Shown: positions 1 through 13,942, numbered from the stretch's first letter. The stretch: DNA of 64,000 nt from Sinonovacula constricta (GCA_007844125.1 CM017572.1:24093879-24157878), one strand, 5' to 3'. The notes: generated by a model not told the origin, from the sequence alone. Numbers and translations are program-made.

Positions 1-119
1 GAAACAAGCAAATTGATTAAAATAAGGATTAATATCACCAAAGGTTGGGTAATTGGTTTTTAATAGATCTATAAATACTGATAGTGATGTTGCAAGCAAG
101 TATTTTCAGAATTAAGTCT

Positions 120-305
120 GCAATTAATAATGACAATAATGATGATGTTATAATGGTGATGCCATGATGGTGATGCTTGTGAGCGTGGTGGTGGAGGTAA
201 TGATGGTGGTTGTGATGAAGATGATAATTATGATAATGAGGGTGGTGGTAGAGGTCAGGTGGTATTGATGATGGTGTCATTAGATGATGATGATGATGAT
301 GATGA
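120..305. repeat. GAT/GGT trinucleotide-rich microsatellite
   Basis: Imperfect GATGATG and GGTGGTG repeats; the His-rich frame on the other strand is a by-product. Confidence 0.85.
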
Positions 306-3285
306 GTTTTCTGTTGTTTAATCATAAATTTCAATCTGCAATTAAGTCGTGTAAATAAAGAAATAATTGTACATAAACAGATAGAGTAAAATTAGTCTTG
401 TTGTAGCATCCTACTAACCCAAATGCACGAATAAAACAAACAATTAAAAACTCATTAGATGAATAAATTCATCTAAAATGTAATGATCATGAAGGGTCTA
501 CAAACTGGAGTCAAAATTTAATGTCGTGCTTCAACATTCACCCACACCACAAACGATTGTTCTTCGCTTAAGGTTGTTGCTTAGAACACATCACATCTGA
601 ATTTTCTTCTTAACCTCGACTTCTGTCAAAAAAAAGTTCCAAGATTTGATCGATTTCTTACTTTTTTGGTATCTAGCCACGCGTTTGGTAACTACTTTCT
701 GTGTATTTTGTCGCTTTTTAACACAAGGTACAGAAATAAGGCATTTACAAACATATATGTAGATCCTTCGAAAGATGTAATAAAGAAACAAACAACGATA
801 AAATGTGGGCTGAAATTGATATACGCTGATAAAACAACACAGCACAGTCACACAATCTGTCTACTTACACAAATCTATGGCTTGTCCGATCGTTGATTGT
901 AAACAAAACGAAAACACAAGAATCTGCAAAAATAAATCCACGAATTCGGAACGATGTGGCATCGTTTTTGCCCAGCGTTTCATTTTGTGTCACATACGAC
1001 GTTTACAACATCCAAACAACAAAGTTTTAATACAAATAAATCCAGTTTTCTGAAGTTTCGTCAAAACATTCCCGCATCGTTCACTGTGTAGTCCATTCAC
1101 TGAGAGCTTCTACTCGCATATGCGGTCCTCTTGGGGTAAACCCACGAACTGCAGTTAGTGGGGGTGGTGGGAGAGACGGTGTATTGGAAAACGGGGATTG
1201 GAACAACCGTCGACATTGCGCGCGCTTTTTTATTGGTCGCGTAGTGGTCTTGTAATATTATAAATTATAATAAAGTTATAAATTTAAACAACAATACAAA
1301 TAACCAATTACTAGTTAATTCAACAATTCTTTTTACGATGACATATGTTATTGTAAGTATTTTTCTGCCCATGCAATAGATGTTCGTAATAATGGCATGG
1401 GGTGAGATCTATTGCGAAACGGGGATAAGAACACTCGTGTACGTCAAGCAAGCTTTAAAATATATAGAGAATCGGAAAAGAGTTGTCAATAAATACAAAC
1501 ATTTATTAAACGAGGTCAGGAAAAGTAGTAGTAAGCGCGCCTATTCATAGTATTTAAGATAAGTTTATTAGATATTGATCTTATGTAAGTTTACCTTACG
1601 AACGACAATGATTTCACCAACATAGCACCTGGTCAACACCGACGATTTCTTCTCACATTTCTAAATTAAAATTTATCATGCATTTGATTTTCATATTAAA
1701 TATATGTAGGCCTAAATCTATTATTGAAAATAGAGGTAATATATTGGATCCATATGCAGGCGCGTTTCTGCCATTACGCACTTTACGTACGTGCGTAACC
1801 TCCGTTCGAAAAAATAAAAAATCTTAAAGTACCAACAACACTATAAAGTCGATGCCTAACCCGGGATAGGAATGATATATTCTATTTCCATAGTTTCTAT
1901 GTTATAAAATCTTATTTCCACACCAATCAAGTTGAAAAGGTTGAAATGATTAAACTTATATACATGTCAGGATTTTTGTCGTTCATATTTTGCGTTATCT
2001 TCAACGAATGTCCGCATTTAACTTGTTGTTCATTGGAAAAGAACCGAATATATTCAAAAGTATAACTACAAAGGTCATTTCCCTTGTAATTTTGCGTAAC
2101 TTCCAAAACGGCCCAGATGCACGCCTGTCTATACGTAAATAAATATACCTATCTTTTTAGTTAAATGCATATATAATTGAGTTATTTTCATTTATTTATT
2201 ATTCATTTATTTTGAGAATGCAAAAAAGAAAATACAAAAAATACAAAATAAAAAGATCAACAACACAATACATGTTAGCATATAAATATATCCGCATTAC
2301 GTATGTTCACGAATTTGTGTATTTATAGTTAATTAATTAATAATATATGTTCATGTATACTTAAATGACTACCTACACAATAATATCGTTTTGACTGTAA
2401 AACTAATATTTCAACAAAAATTCATATTCTTTACCACAATCATTTTAGTATATACAAATGCGCCAGGAACTTAAGCTGTAAGAATCTATATTAAGTTATT
2501 CGTGAACCCAACTTCCAAAATTCAATATCCGTGTCCTTTACCTAATAATCTTTATTTTGGGAGTTCTTTTTAATTAAACACCTTAAGGAAAACGTTCCCC
2601 TATCTTTGCATTCCTGTGCTTCTTCAGCCCCTCACCCCCATCCCCACCCACCCGCCACCTTAGGCTGTCACAACGACAGTTTTATTAATGGCCAGATGTG
2701 ACACCTTTTCCGGTATTATGACGTAATGTACAACATGGTCACTCCCAGGGGGTAATAAAGGGGTCATAAAGGAGTAATATAATAATGAAAGATGTGTAAT
2801 GACAGTCTCAATTTTATGAAATTTCGCACATTTTTTTTTTTCTATCGAGCTTTACACTACGAACATGTAGGAGGGGACAGTACCCTAAGTATTCCTAAGT
2901 ATTTCATGGTGTTGTCTCCCTTGTTGGTAATAATTTGGTATAATGTTACCGTCGAAATATTATGAATTGACCCTGTTTGAAAACGCTTCAAATAGAAGAA
3001 AGCTTATGTCATCGTGTCTTGCGCAATAACGGATAAAAGTTCTTGAACATTTTAAAAAATAAACAAAGAAATGCATGAACTTTACAAACATGAGATAATT
3101 TCTAATAAAAAGTAAACGGTAATACTCACACACAAGGCAGATAAGTAATACATTAAGTCTTTCTATAAAAACAGCAACAAAATATTCCGTAAAGTTTAAG
3201 TATTGCCAAGTCAATATAATGATGTTTATTGAGAAAGATAAGAGAACGTTTTCAACAAAGCAATTGCCTAAGCAAAAAGGAATAA
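306..3285. other. no gene recognised
   Basis: AT-rich sequence with short frames only. A locally GC- and CpG-richer patch at about 1060-1230 could be a promoter of a gene off the left edge, but nothing coding confirms it. Confidence 0.4.
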
Positions 3286-3288
3286 ACG

Positions 3289-4744
3289 TCTGTTATTATT
3301 GTATTTAGAAATGGCGGGATATTAAGAAAATATGAAAAATGGTATTTCAAAGGACAGCGAGTTAATACAACTTCAGTTTATAAATACATGGGACTACTTT
3401 TCACCCCAAGTTTGTCATATAATGCCGCTCACGAAAAATTAGCTGCTCAAGCACAAAAAGCTGTCTTCTCACTTTATTCTTGTCAAAAACCATTCGGATA
3501 TTTTCCTACAAAAGACTTCTTTAAATTGTTTGACACTATGATTAAACCGATTTTGTGCTATGGTTCACAAGTATGGGGGTATACTAACTACACTGATATC
3601 GAAAAGGTTCATAACAACTTTTGCAGAAGGTACTTGCAAGTCAATAAAACAACTAATACAAGCATGGCATTAGGAGAGTGTGGACGCTTACCGCTATGCA
3701 TCACTTATATGACTAATTGTGTAAGGTACTGGTGTAAGTTGTTGCATATGAATGTCAACAGATACCCTAAACATTGCTATGACATGTTGAAAAAACTAGA
3801 TGATGTGGAGCGCACTTGCTGGGCTACAAAGATAAAACAATTGTTATTTTCAGTAGGGTTTGGCTATGTTTGGATTGTGCAAGATATTGGAGATAAAAAT
3901 ATGTTTATTGCACAATTTCAACAAAGAATTAGGGACATATATTCACAAAATTGGCACTTTTCTGTAAGTAGTTCAAGTAGATGTTATCATTATCAGTATT
4001 TTAAGACATTATTGAACACCGTACGATATCTGAATTTGGACATGCCTTTAAAATACAAAATAGCTTTATCAAAGTTTAGATGTTCAAACTATAAATTAAG
4101 AATCGAGTTAGGTAGACATATGGGTATACCGTTAAATAATCGATTATGTGAGTTTTGTTTACAAAATAATATTAATGTTATTGAATGCGAGTACCATGTA
4201 TCTTTCGTCTGTCCAAAGTATAATAATATACGTGATGAGTATCTCCTGCCTTGGTATGCGGGTGAAAGAAATACTGAAGCATTTTATTTTCTACTAAGCA
4301 CTGATAAATGCGATATTATAAGAAAAATATCTAAGTTCCTATTTCATTTGTTACTTGCCACAAACTAGCTACGATGTATAACAATTAAATTTTTCTTTGA
4401 TTTTGTTTTTCAAAAGTCCACAATAAACAATAAAAACAAGCTAATTTTTCTATATCTTGTAATAAAGTAAGCATTGTCAACTATTATTTGAGGTATTTAT
4501 AAAGCATTGTTAGAAATTACTTCATTATAAACAATATGAGAATGACATGTTATTTATAGTTATATTACATGTTTGTCTGCATGTACTTATTATCTATTGT
4601 TTATTGTATATTGGAACAGTGTGAATGTGTTTTAATTTGTATAGCTATGGACACAACTCATGAATTGTTAATACTGAAAATTTTGTATATTTGTATTATG
4701 GGCCGGAGGCCTAAAATTCTTTGAATAAATCAATCAATCAATCA
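3289..4744 (+). mobile_element. 5'-truncated non-LTR retrotransposon (LINE), 3' end with (AATC)n tail
   Basis: An open frame reaches from about 3286 to the TAG at 4366-4368; the first ATG is at 3388. Upstream of that ATG the same frame reads VIIVFRNGGILRKYEKWYFK, typical of the region after the reverse-transcriptase catalytic site. The frame then reads YKYMGLLFTPSLSYN, a KPILCYGSQVWGY block and a C-terminal cysteine cluster (CEFC, then H and C near 4190-4215) like the zinc-knuckle tails of LINE ORF2 proteins. The catalytic FADD and everything before it are missing, so this is a 5' truncation. The 3' end carries a small GGGCCGGAGGCC palindrome near 4700 and ends in TGAATAAATC(AATC)n at about 4722-4744, the usual reverse-transcription start tail. 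Family assignment beyond non-LTR is not safe. Confidence 0.85.
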
Positions 4745-4765
4745 TCGTGGGTGGGGGGTGGGGGG

Positions 4766-7665
4766 GCAATAATCACCCAGGGTGAAATAAAAAGGTAAAA
4801 GGCAATAAAACAATGATATTCACCAAGGGTGATATAAAGAGGAAATAATACAATGATATTCAACGAGGCTGAGATAAAAAGACAATAAAACAATGACATT
4901 CACCAAGGTTGACATAAAGAGGCAATAAAACTATGATATTCACCGAGGGTGAAATAGAAAGACAATAAAAACAATGATATTCAACGAGGGTGATATAAAG
5001 AGGAAAGAATACAATGATATTCAACGAGGTTGAACTAAAAAGGCAATAAAACTATGATATTCACCGAGGGTGAAATAAAGAGCCAATACAACAACGATAT
5101 TCAACAAGGGTGAAATAAAAATACAATAAAACTATGTTATTCACTGATGTGAAATAAAGAGCCAATAAAACAATGATATTCACCGAGGATGAATTAAAAA
5201 GACAATAAAACTTTGATATTCACCGTGGGTGAAAAAAAAAGCCAATAAAACAATAATATTCACCGAGGATGAAATAAAGAGCCAATAAAACAATGATATT
5301 CACCGAGGATGAAATAAAAAGACAATAAAATTATGATAATCACCGAGGGTGAAATAAAGAGCCAATAAAACAATGATATTCACCTAGGGTGAAATAAACA
5401 AACAATACAACTATGATATTCACGGAGGGTGAAATGAAAAGACAATAAAACAATGATATTCACCGAGGTTAAAATAAAGTGGCAATAAACCATACATATT
5501 CACCGAGGGTGACATGAAGAGGTAATAAAACAATGATATTCACCGAGGTTGACATAAAGAGGCAATAAAACAATGATATTCGCCGAGGGTGACATAAAGA
5601 GGCAATAAAACAATGATATTCACCGAGGGTGAAATAAAGAGCCAATACAACAATGATATTCACCGAGGGTGAAATAAAAAAAAAACCAATAAAACATAAT
5701 ATTCAGTAAGGTGAAATAAAGAGGCAATAAACTATGATATTCACAGATGGTGAAATAAAGAGGCAATAAAACAATGATATTCACCAAGGGTGAAATTAAA
5801 AGACAATAAAACTATGTTATTCACTGAGGTGAAATAAAGAGCCAATAAAACAATGATATTAACCGAGGATGAAATAAAAGGACAATAAAATTATGATAAT
5901 CACCGAGGGTGAAATAAAGAGGCAATAAAACAATGATATTCACCGAGGGTGATATAAAGAGGAAATAATACAATGGTATTCATCGAGGCTGAGATAAAAA
6001 GACAATAAAACAATGACATTCACCAAGGTTGACATAAAGAGGCAATAAAACTATGATATTAACCGATGATGAAATAAAAAGACAATAAAACAATGATATT
6101 CACCGAGGGTGAAATAAAGAGCCAATACAACAATGATATTCAACAAGGGTGAAATAAAAATACAATAAAACTATGTTATTCACTGAGGTGAAATAAAGAG
6201 CCAATAAAACAGTGATATTCACCGAGGATGAAATAAAAAGACAATAAAACTTTGATATTCACAGTGGGTGAAAAAAAGAGCCAATACAACAATGATATTC
6301 ACCAAGGGTGAAATAAAAAAGACAATAAAACTATGATATTCACCGAGGGTGAAATTAAAAAACAAACAATAAAACTATGATATTCAGAAAGGTGAAATAA
6401 AGAGGCAATAAACTATGATATTCACAGAGGGTGAAATAAAGAGGCAATAAAACAATGGTATTCACCAAGGGTGAAATTCAAAGACAATAAAACTATGTTA
6501 TTCAGTGAGGTGAAATAAAGAGCCAATAAAAAATGATAAACACCGAGGGTGAAATAAAGAGGCAGTAAAACAATGATATTCACCGAGGTTGACATAAAGA
6601 GGCAATAAAACAATGATATTCGCCGAGGGTGAAATAAAGAGGCAATAAAACAATGATATTCGCCGAGGGTGACATAAAGAGGCAGTAAAACAATGATATT
6701 CACCGAGGTTGACATAAAGAGGCAATAAAACAATGATATTCGCCGAGGGTGACATAAAGAGGCAATAAAACAATGCTATTCACTGAGGGTGAAATAAACA
6801 AACAATACAACTATGATATTCACCGTGGGTGAAATAAACAAACAATACAACTATGATATTCACCGAGGGTGAAATAAAGAGCCAATAAAACAATGATATT
6901 CACCTATGGTGAAATAAACAAACAATACAACTATGATATTCACCGTGGGTGAAATAAAGAGCCAATAAAACAATGATATTTACCGAGGATGAAATAAAAA
7001 GACAATAAAAATATGATAATCACCGAGGGTGAAATAAAGAGCCAATAAAACAATGATATTCACCTAGGGTGAAATAAACAAACAATACAACTATGATATT
7101 CACGGAGGTTGAAATGAAAAGACAATAAAACAATGATATTCACCGAGGTTGAAATAAAGTGGCAATAAACCATACATATTCACCGAGTGTGACATGAAGA
7201 GGTAATAAAACAATGATATTCACCGAGGTTGACATAAAGAGGCAATAAAACAATGATATTCGCCGAGGGTGACATAAAGAGGCAGTAAAACAATGATATT
7301 CACCGAGGGTGAAATAAAGAGCCAATACAACAATGATATTCACCAAGGGTGAAATAAAAAAGACAATAAAACTATGATATTCACAGAGGGTGAAATTAAA
7401 AAACAAACAATAAAACTATGATATTCAGAAAGGTGAAATAAAGAGGCAATAAATCTATGATATTCACCGAGGGTGAAATAAAGAGCCAATAAAACAATGA
7501 TATTCACCGAGGGTGAAATAAAAAGCCGATAAAACAATAAAATTCACCGAGGGTGAAATAAAAACACAATACAACTAGGATATTCACCGAGGGAGAAATA
7601 AAAAGCCGATAAAACAATGATATTCAACGAGGCTGAAATAAAAAAGGCAATAAAACCATGATATC
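4766..7665. repeat. 40-bp hairpin minisatellite, about 72 copies
   Basis: The unit is CAATAAAACAATGATATTCA followed by CCGAGGGTGAAATAAAGAGC, and the period is exactly 40 bp over long stretches. Each unit contains TTCACC-GAG-GGTGAA, a 6-bp stem with a 3-nt loop. Variants such as GACATAAAGAGG and AAATAAACAAAC recur in blocks: a variant cluster at 5461 returns at 7141 (1680 bp, 42 units), and one at 4831 returns at 5951 (1120 bp, 28 units), showing block duplication. Confidence 0.95.
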
Positions 7666-7677
7666 CATGACATCATC

Positions 7678-7835
7678 AACAACAACAATAACAATAATAG
7701 TAATAATAATAATAATAATTATAATAGTAATTATAATAATAATGATAATAATTTTATAATAATTATAATATTTTTACAAAAATAATATTTTTATTATAAT
7801 ATTAATGATAATAAATTTATAATACTACTACTATT
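7678..7835. repeat. AAT/AAC-rich simple repeat
   Basis: Low-complexity ACA, AAT and TAAT repeats lie immediately after the 40-bp minisatellite. Confidence 0.85.
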
Positions 7836-7860
7836 TATTTTAAGAATAAAACACTAAATT

Positions 7861-9250
7861 GTATATTGTTTAACATAGGTGAAATAAAAGACAAAAAAGT
7901 GGTGATAAAAAGATGATGGATGCACGATGAGGATGACTGCCTGTATTTATTAATCGCCATATATTCCACATATATAAAGGGAAATAACTCGTATTTGTAA
8001 ATTTGACAAATTATTATAATTATCCGACCTGATGTACCGCGCTCTTCTGCTATCTAGAAAAAGTTGTGGTTAAGTATTTTCGCATACAAGTACTTCATAC
8101 GAAATATTTTCTTTGTTATTGTGTTTATTATAATAAAAATGGTATTTACGTAATAAATAAAAAATAGTTGCGTTAGGTAATTAATTATCGCGCAATCAAA
8201 AAAGAGAATGTTTATATAAAAATGTACATGTATTTCCTATCTGAGCCATGCTGCAGAGTTAGTATTTTTTAAATTAAACTAAGACAACCACTTATGTTTA
8301 AGCTTATCCCTAAAATTGAGATACTGTTGAAAATAATCAAAGCTTAGACTAAAGTTTTTAGATATATTATTTAATTTATACTGCTTTCTACAGACATTAT
8401 GTACGAATTGTGACGTGTTTCTACAGGCATCACGTTTGACTTAAGCGTTATATCATTATCACATGATTTCCCTTTGATTTTCCATTACATAAGTTGTTTT
8501 ATAAAATTTTATAAATTTTATTTATAAAATTCGTCCCTGAAAAAAATGATAGTAAACTAGCCATAGACTCGCCATTACTTTTCCTGAACTCGATTAATAA
8601 TTGCTTGTATTACATGGCAACTGGTGTCAGATCCACTGTATATCATATTGTCAATAAATCTTTTCACGACTTTTAAACACACAAATGATGCACTACATAA
8701 GAATATGCTAAAAACTACAAAATATGTAAATGAATAGATAGATAGATACATGTCTAGATTGCTCCTACTACTAGACAATATGAAAATACATTTATAGCCG
8801 TAAATGTAACATTTTTAAACATTTAATTTTGTAAAGATAAGCAAATTGAGTTGATCAGTGTAAATGACATAAAAAGCATGGATTCTTTCATCAGATATGT
8901 TGTTGAGGATGAATTTTCGCGCTATTGCGATTGTGCATATCTCGGCTACAGCTTTAACAATTTAAGAGTTACTTCTAATGCCGTTTCAAGTGGGTGCATT
9001 TATAACTAGGACGTAGTAATGTGCAATATCAACACAAACAAAATCGACAGGGGCGTACCTATCCATACGCCCGTGCGTATAATTTGCGATGAATTAAAAA
9101 AAAAATGAAACCATCTTATGCTGACAAATGCAATAAGTATGTATACTTACCTGGGTGAAGCCCTCTATTTTCATTGTTACCGCATCATCATTTTAAAGCA
9201 GTTTTATGTTCTAAAAATACGCCAGAATCTCATCAACAGATTTCTTTTGA
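7861..9250. other. no gene recognised
   Basis: AT-rich intergenic sequence with no ORF or repeat that I can name. Confidence 0.5.
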
Positions 9251-9380
9251 CGCTTGAGCGTTAGAAAGGGAGTTAAACGTCTACCATTTTTAAAGACTTT
9301 CGTTTGTTGCGGCCCGGGATCGAACCCGGGCCTACTGTTTCTGGAGCCTACACTCTACCGACTGCGCTACCTGGTCCGGT
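9251..9380 (-). mobile_element. SINE-A, head fragment
   Basis: tRNA-derived head on the minus strand: box A-like TAGCGCAGTCGG and box B GGTTCGATCCC, with only the neighbouring part of the body. SINE-A is my label for the most common family here (body with CCAACAGTATTTCAGTTATC on the plus strand). Confidence 0.85.
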
Positions 9381-10066
9381 TTGCAAACGCTGCTTAAATA
9401 TATCTATTATTATTATCTATAAATATAATAATTGTAAACTGAATCGCATATCATGTTCAATTACAACTTGTATTGTAAACATTCCGTTGTTTTAGATTGC
9501 GTGACAATTAATTACCTAACGCAACCTATGATGTCACAATCTTGGTACTGCATTGTATTTACTTATTCTACAACAAATTAATGCATTTTCCTGATAGCAT
9601 CTTAACCGCTGCTAATTTAATATTTTGAAATCATAAAAAAACACCTGACATACACTTTTCCAGGATAGCTACTAACATACCCCTCGTCTAGAAAAGAGTT
9701 TTAAGGCTAAATTTCGGGTATTTCATTCGTGTGTACGCGCTAGATCCACGCAAACCTCGTGCAAATCGCGCAAGAAATTGACACGTTTTGTCGTCTTCGG
9801 CCCAAAGGACATCGTACCCAAATACAATTTCTGTTACAGCATTCTCGCCTCTTGTTAATTTTGTTTGTACCGATTTGTTCTTTTATATAAAAAAAAATCA
9901 TTCTTTAATTAAATAAAAAAATACAACAGAGGCCCTTGTTTATTATTTATTTATTTTTTTATAACTCTTTCCTATAAAGATGGCAATATGCTCCGTATAA
10001 TGAACACTTGAAATAATGCTTACGGTAAATGATCATTCCTGATTTTTTTGTCGGAGTGAAACAAAA

Positions 10067-10549
10067 GATAGTTTCCATGTGATGTCATAGGCACTAAGAC
10101 AGTTTAAGGCAGCCATCTTTGAGGGCAGAAGCTTATGCAGGCCGAAATATGTGCTGTATTAAACTCACCACAGTGTCGTTATTTTTCGGTCTATTTTACT
10201 GAATTTTATATCAAATTTAACAGATTTTATAAAGTATTTTAAATATCAAAACTATATTTTGATAGTTTAACAGGTAAAAAAATACAGTCAAAAAGTTACC
10301 CTGGTTCATAACTTTATTTCTGTGTTTTCATTCATTATGCATTTATCAATAAAAAAATATTGCATTCTAAAAATATTAATTTCAAGAGCTTTCCAAAGGT
10401 GTATAGCTTTTAATTTTTGGACAACAAATGAAGAAATTACAAGAAAATAAATTTTACGCTTCTATACAATTCATCTGAAATCACTTCAAGTTGCCATCAA
10501 AGATGGCTGCCAAAATAATTAAGGGATCTTCACTGATGTAGAAACTATC
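10067..10549. mobile_element. MITE-E copy 1, uninterrupted
   Basis: Ends are GATAGTTTCCATGTGATG and, inverted, GATAGTTTCTACATCAG. The copy at 13061 shares the whole internal sequence. Near both ends is a second inverted motif (GCAGCCATCTTTGA). It serves as the empty-site control for the insertion in copy 2. Confidence 0.7.
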
Positions 10550-10770
10550 AAACTATCAAAACAAACCAGTTTAGCAATTAGCAAAGTTTTCTTTTGCAAA
10601 ATAAAGGTTGATAAGTTCTAGTCGTTTTAACAAGCGTAGCTCGTAGAGCTTATGACTCCAGATCTGGAACACAATGGCTCCTGAAATAATACAACTGTCT
10701 AACGTGCTTAGTGACTTGACAGTCAATTATACTTTTGCAGTCTTATGATGCCTTCAAGACGTTTAAACAG

Positions 10771-11070
10771 TTTGTTTATTGGGTTTATCGTCCCACCAAC
10801 AGCATTTCAGTTATCTGAAGATGGTGTCCACTTGAAGCAGATATAATGCTGCCTTCACTGTGTATAGCATGCCGTGAACACCTGGCATGATACCTCACCC
10901 AGTCACATTATCCTGACACTGGACCAACCAGTCGTGGAACTACCGTTATATTTGCTTGAGCGTTAGCAAGGAAGCTATACCCATACCATTTTTAACGACT
11001 TTAGTATGTCGCGCCCGGGGCCTCCCGTACCTGGAGCCGACGCTCTACCAATTGCGCTACCAGGTCAGGT
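10771..11070 (-). mobile_element. SINE-A, nearly full length
   Basis: Complete layout on the minus strand: tRNA-like head (11070 down to about 11000), a body of about 220 bp and a TTTGTTTA-type end at 10771. About 300 bp. Confidence 0.9.
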
Positions 11071-11528
11071 CGTTTAAGCAGTATAAATTATATAAAAAAA
11101 ATTATGCCCCGCTTGCAGAATCCTTTCTCATTTGAGAATACTTCTGACAGGGATATAGATTTATAAATCTTATTTTCTATACGCTATAGACATGACAAGG
11201 TTTAAGTTCCTAATATAATACAGCAAGATTAGTGTATTATTTAGAAGTAGATAATGAGCTTTAAAAATTGAGCTTTAGCAAAATCTCAAATGAGAATGAA
11301 TTCTAAAAGTAGGGCATCTCTATTTAGTGTTAATCATATGATATTGACAATCTATATACATTCTCAACACCTTCAACCTTAACTTCGTTAAATGTACTGA
11401 TAACGTTATATAAAATATTAATTAAACAATCTCGAATCTAACCATGTGTAATACTATTGATATTGTTGTTGTGTAATTTTCCACATTTGGTGTGTGGTAT
11501 GTGTGCAGGTGAACGTGGTGTATATCAG

Positions 11529-11733
11529 GTTTGTTTGTTTATTGGGTTTATCTTCCCACCAACAGTATTTCCGTTATCTAGAGATGGTGTCCACTTAAAG
11601 CAGATATAGTGCTGCCTTCACTGTGTATAGCATTCCGTGAACAAATGGCATGTTACCACACCCAGTCAGGATCCAACCCGGGGCTTCCCGTACCTGGAGC
11701 CGACGCTCTGCCGATTGTGCTACCAGGTCCGGT
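11529..11733 (-). mobile_element. SINE-A with internal deletion
   Basis: Head and distal end are present, but about 95 bp of the body is missing after CACACCCAGTCA. Confidence 0.88.
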
Positions 11734-11806
11734 AAAATGTGGCTTGAATTATATGGGAACTGCTATAACATTTCCAATGCTTGAAGAGCCTTTTTTGTCA
11801 AATTTC

Positions 11807-12106
11807 TTTTGTTTATTGCCTTTATTGTCCCACCAAGAGTAAGTCGATTGTCTGGAGATGGTATCCACTTGAAGAAAATATAATGCTGCTTTCACTGTGT
11901 ATAGCATACCATGAACACCTGACATGATACCACACCCAGTCACATTATCCTGACACTGGGCCGACCAGTCGTGCAACTACCCTTATTTGCTTGTGCATTA
12001 AGATGGAAGTTATACCACTACAATTTGGTATGTCTCGGCCCGGATTTTAACTCAGCGCCTTCCGTACCTGGAGTAGACGCTCTACCAATTGCGTTGCCAG
12101 ATCCGG
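11807..12106 (-). mobile_element. SINE-A, diverged full length
   Basis: Same layout with more substitutions, 75 bp from the previous copy and in the same direction. Confidence 0.87.
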
Positions 12107-13060
12107 ACCTTTAATTATTGACTTTCAATCTAAAGATTCAATCCCAAACATCCATTAAACAGATCGCCATCTGCAAAGCGAACTCAAGAAGAAAAGATAT
12201 TATTGAACACTCAACATGATTTTATAAAATATTAAACATATATTTCATATCAACCTTGGGGAAGGAAGGAACAATCAAAACAAAATGTACTGTCTACTGT
12301 TTTATTGCTGATAAAAACAAAACAAAATACATTGAATCACCAAATATTTAGGGATTAAATATCCCTGCTTAAAAGAATATTTATGCTGAATGGTAAATAA
12401 AAATTACTGGCATGTTTGAACATAAAATAGGCAAATCAGGTCAAAAGAAATTAGTTTTTCTGACATACAAAAACAAAGCAAAAATAAGGTATGCAGCTGT
12501 AATGATGGACGTTGGTGAATTGTCTCTCCTGAATACTCCCTTAATGCAAGCAGGTCTATTTGTTTGGACTACTTGGTATTAATGTTTGTTCTCTTTGGAG
12601 TGCATGTCGACTATTGTGCTTAGATTATGTTAACAGTCGACAAAATACAAATCCAAAGACTGGCTAATAACACATCTTTTTGAATAATTTGATAGATTCA
12701 GCCCTCATAGTTGTATACAAAAGAACTTTCACACAATGATCCACAATGTGAAGGAACAAGCAATAAAGTCCAAGGATACCAACAAAAAGCTCCTACTTAT
12801 TATTGGGAGTACCTTGGCTCTCATCTGACAAGGGAGACAATTATCATGTTGCCCATAACTCTCATTGTAAAAAAAATGTATTATTTAACCCATTGCTTGC
12901 TACATTTATTAATAACCCTGACTTATTTTCAGTCATATTCTTACATTGATACACAATTGTGTATAGACATTGCTGGAGTCCCAAATAGGGATGATGCTGA
13001 TCAGAGAGCTGCCACCAGGCTGATCTGAATCTAAACCTATTTGCTACAGTTGTATAATTA
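12107..13060. other. no gene recognised
   Basis: Intergenic sequence with short frames only; nothing supports a gene. Confidence 0.5.
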
Positions 13061-13942
13061 GATAGTTTCCATGTAATGTCATAGGCACTGATCAATCGAA
13101 ACACCTCAGATAATTCCCACATCATCTCTCGGATGTATTCGGACAACCTCGGCCATTTTCCTAAATGGGACTTATTTTGTGCGAAAAGATCAAAACAAAG
13201 ATGGCAGCTCGGATGACAGCTTACTATAGTACGATGCCAATTTCAATATGTGGCTGCTTCAAATTTAATTCACTCAAGTTAAATTTACAAAGTTAAAAAC
13301 GACACCATTGTTTATGTTTTGTGCGAACTACATTTTAGGCATATTCTTTCGACTTCCGGCAAACAAAAGAATCGTGATTTCTTTAAGTATCATTGCACCA
13401 GATACATTCGAGGGATGATTGTCCCGAGGATGGAATTACCCGAGGAGTTCCGATTGAGGCATTGATAAGACAGTTTAAGGTAGCCATCTTTGAAGGCAGA
13501 AGCTAATGCAGACCGAAATCGGGAAATATGTGCTGTATTAAACTCACCACTATGTTGTTATTTTTCAACTGAATTTTATATCAAATTTAACAGCATTTAT
13601 AACGTATTTTCAATATCAAAACTATATTTTGATAGTTTAAAAGGTAAAAAAAATACAACCAAAAAAGTTACACTGTTTATTTTGTTTAAGGATGAGCCAA
13701 TAATTATATATATTTCTGTGTATTAATTCTTTGTGCATTTATCAACTGAAACAATATTGCATTCTAAAATATGAATTTCAAGTGCTTTGGAATGGTGTAT
13801 AGCTTTTAATTTTTGGACCACAAATAAGGAATTTACAAGAAAATCAAATTTACGCTTCTACACAAATCATCTGAATATCACTTGAAGTTGCCATCAAAGA
13901 TGGCTGCCAAGATGAGGGATCTTCACTGATGCGAAATCTATC
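13061..13942. mobile_element. MITE-E copy 2, interrupted
   Basis: Collinear with 10067-10549 from GATAGTTTCC to the inverted end at 13942, but split by a 364-bp insertion plus its target duplication. Confidence 0.7.
13093..13456. mobile_element. Mutator-like MITE, copy 1
   Basis: It starts CAATCGAAACACCTCAGATA and ends, inverted, CAATCGGAACTCCTCGGG, with imperfect TIRs of about 45 bp. Flanks are AGGCACTGAT (13083-13092) and AGGCATTGAT (13457-13466), a 10-bp duplication with one change. The related MITE-E copy at 10067 lacks the insert at this point. No coding capacity. Confidence 0.78.

Noticed and set aside
591..896. Short frames of 76-86 codons on both strands
   Set aside because: Low-complexity AT-rich translations with no motif.
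5469..7537. Minus-strand frames with repeated EYHCFIASLFHPRR-like protein
   Set aside because: They are translations of the 40-bp minisatellite; 40 is not a multiple of 3, so the open runs depend on unit variants and are not a gene.
4766..7665. CRISPR-like array
   Set aside because: No unique spacers; repeats are contiguous and the genome is animal.
9304..9495. Frames containing [14 protein letters not shown] peptides here and at other SINE-A copies
   Set aside because: They translate the box B region of the tRNA-derived SINE head.
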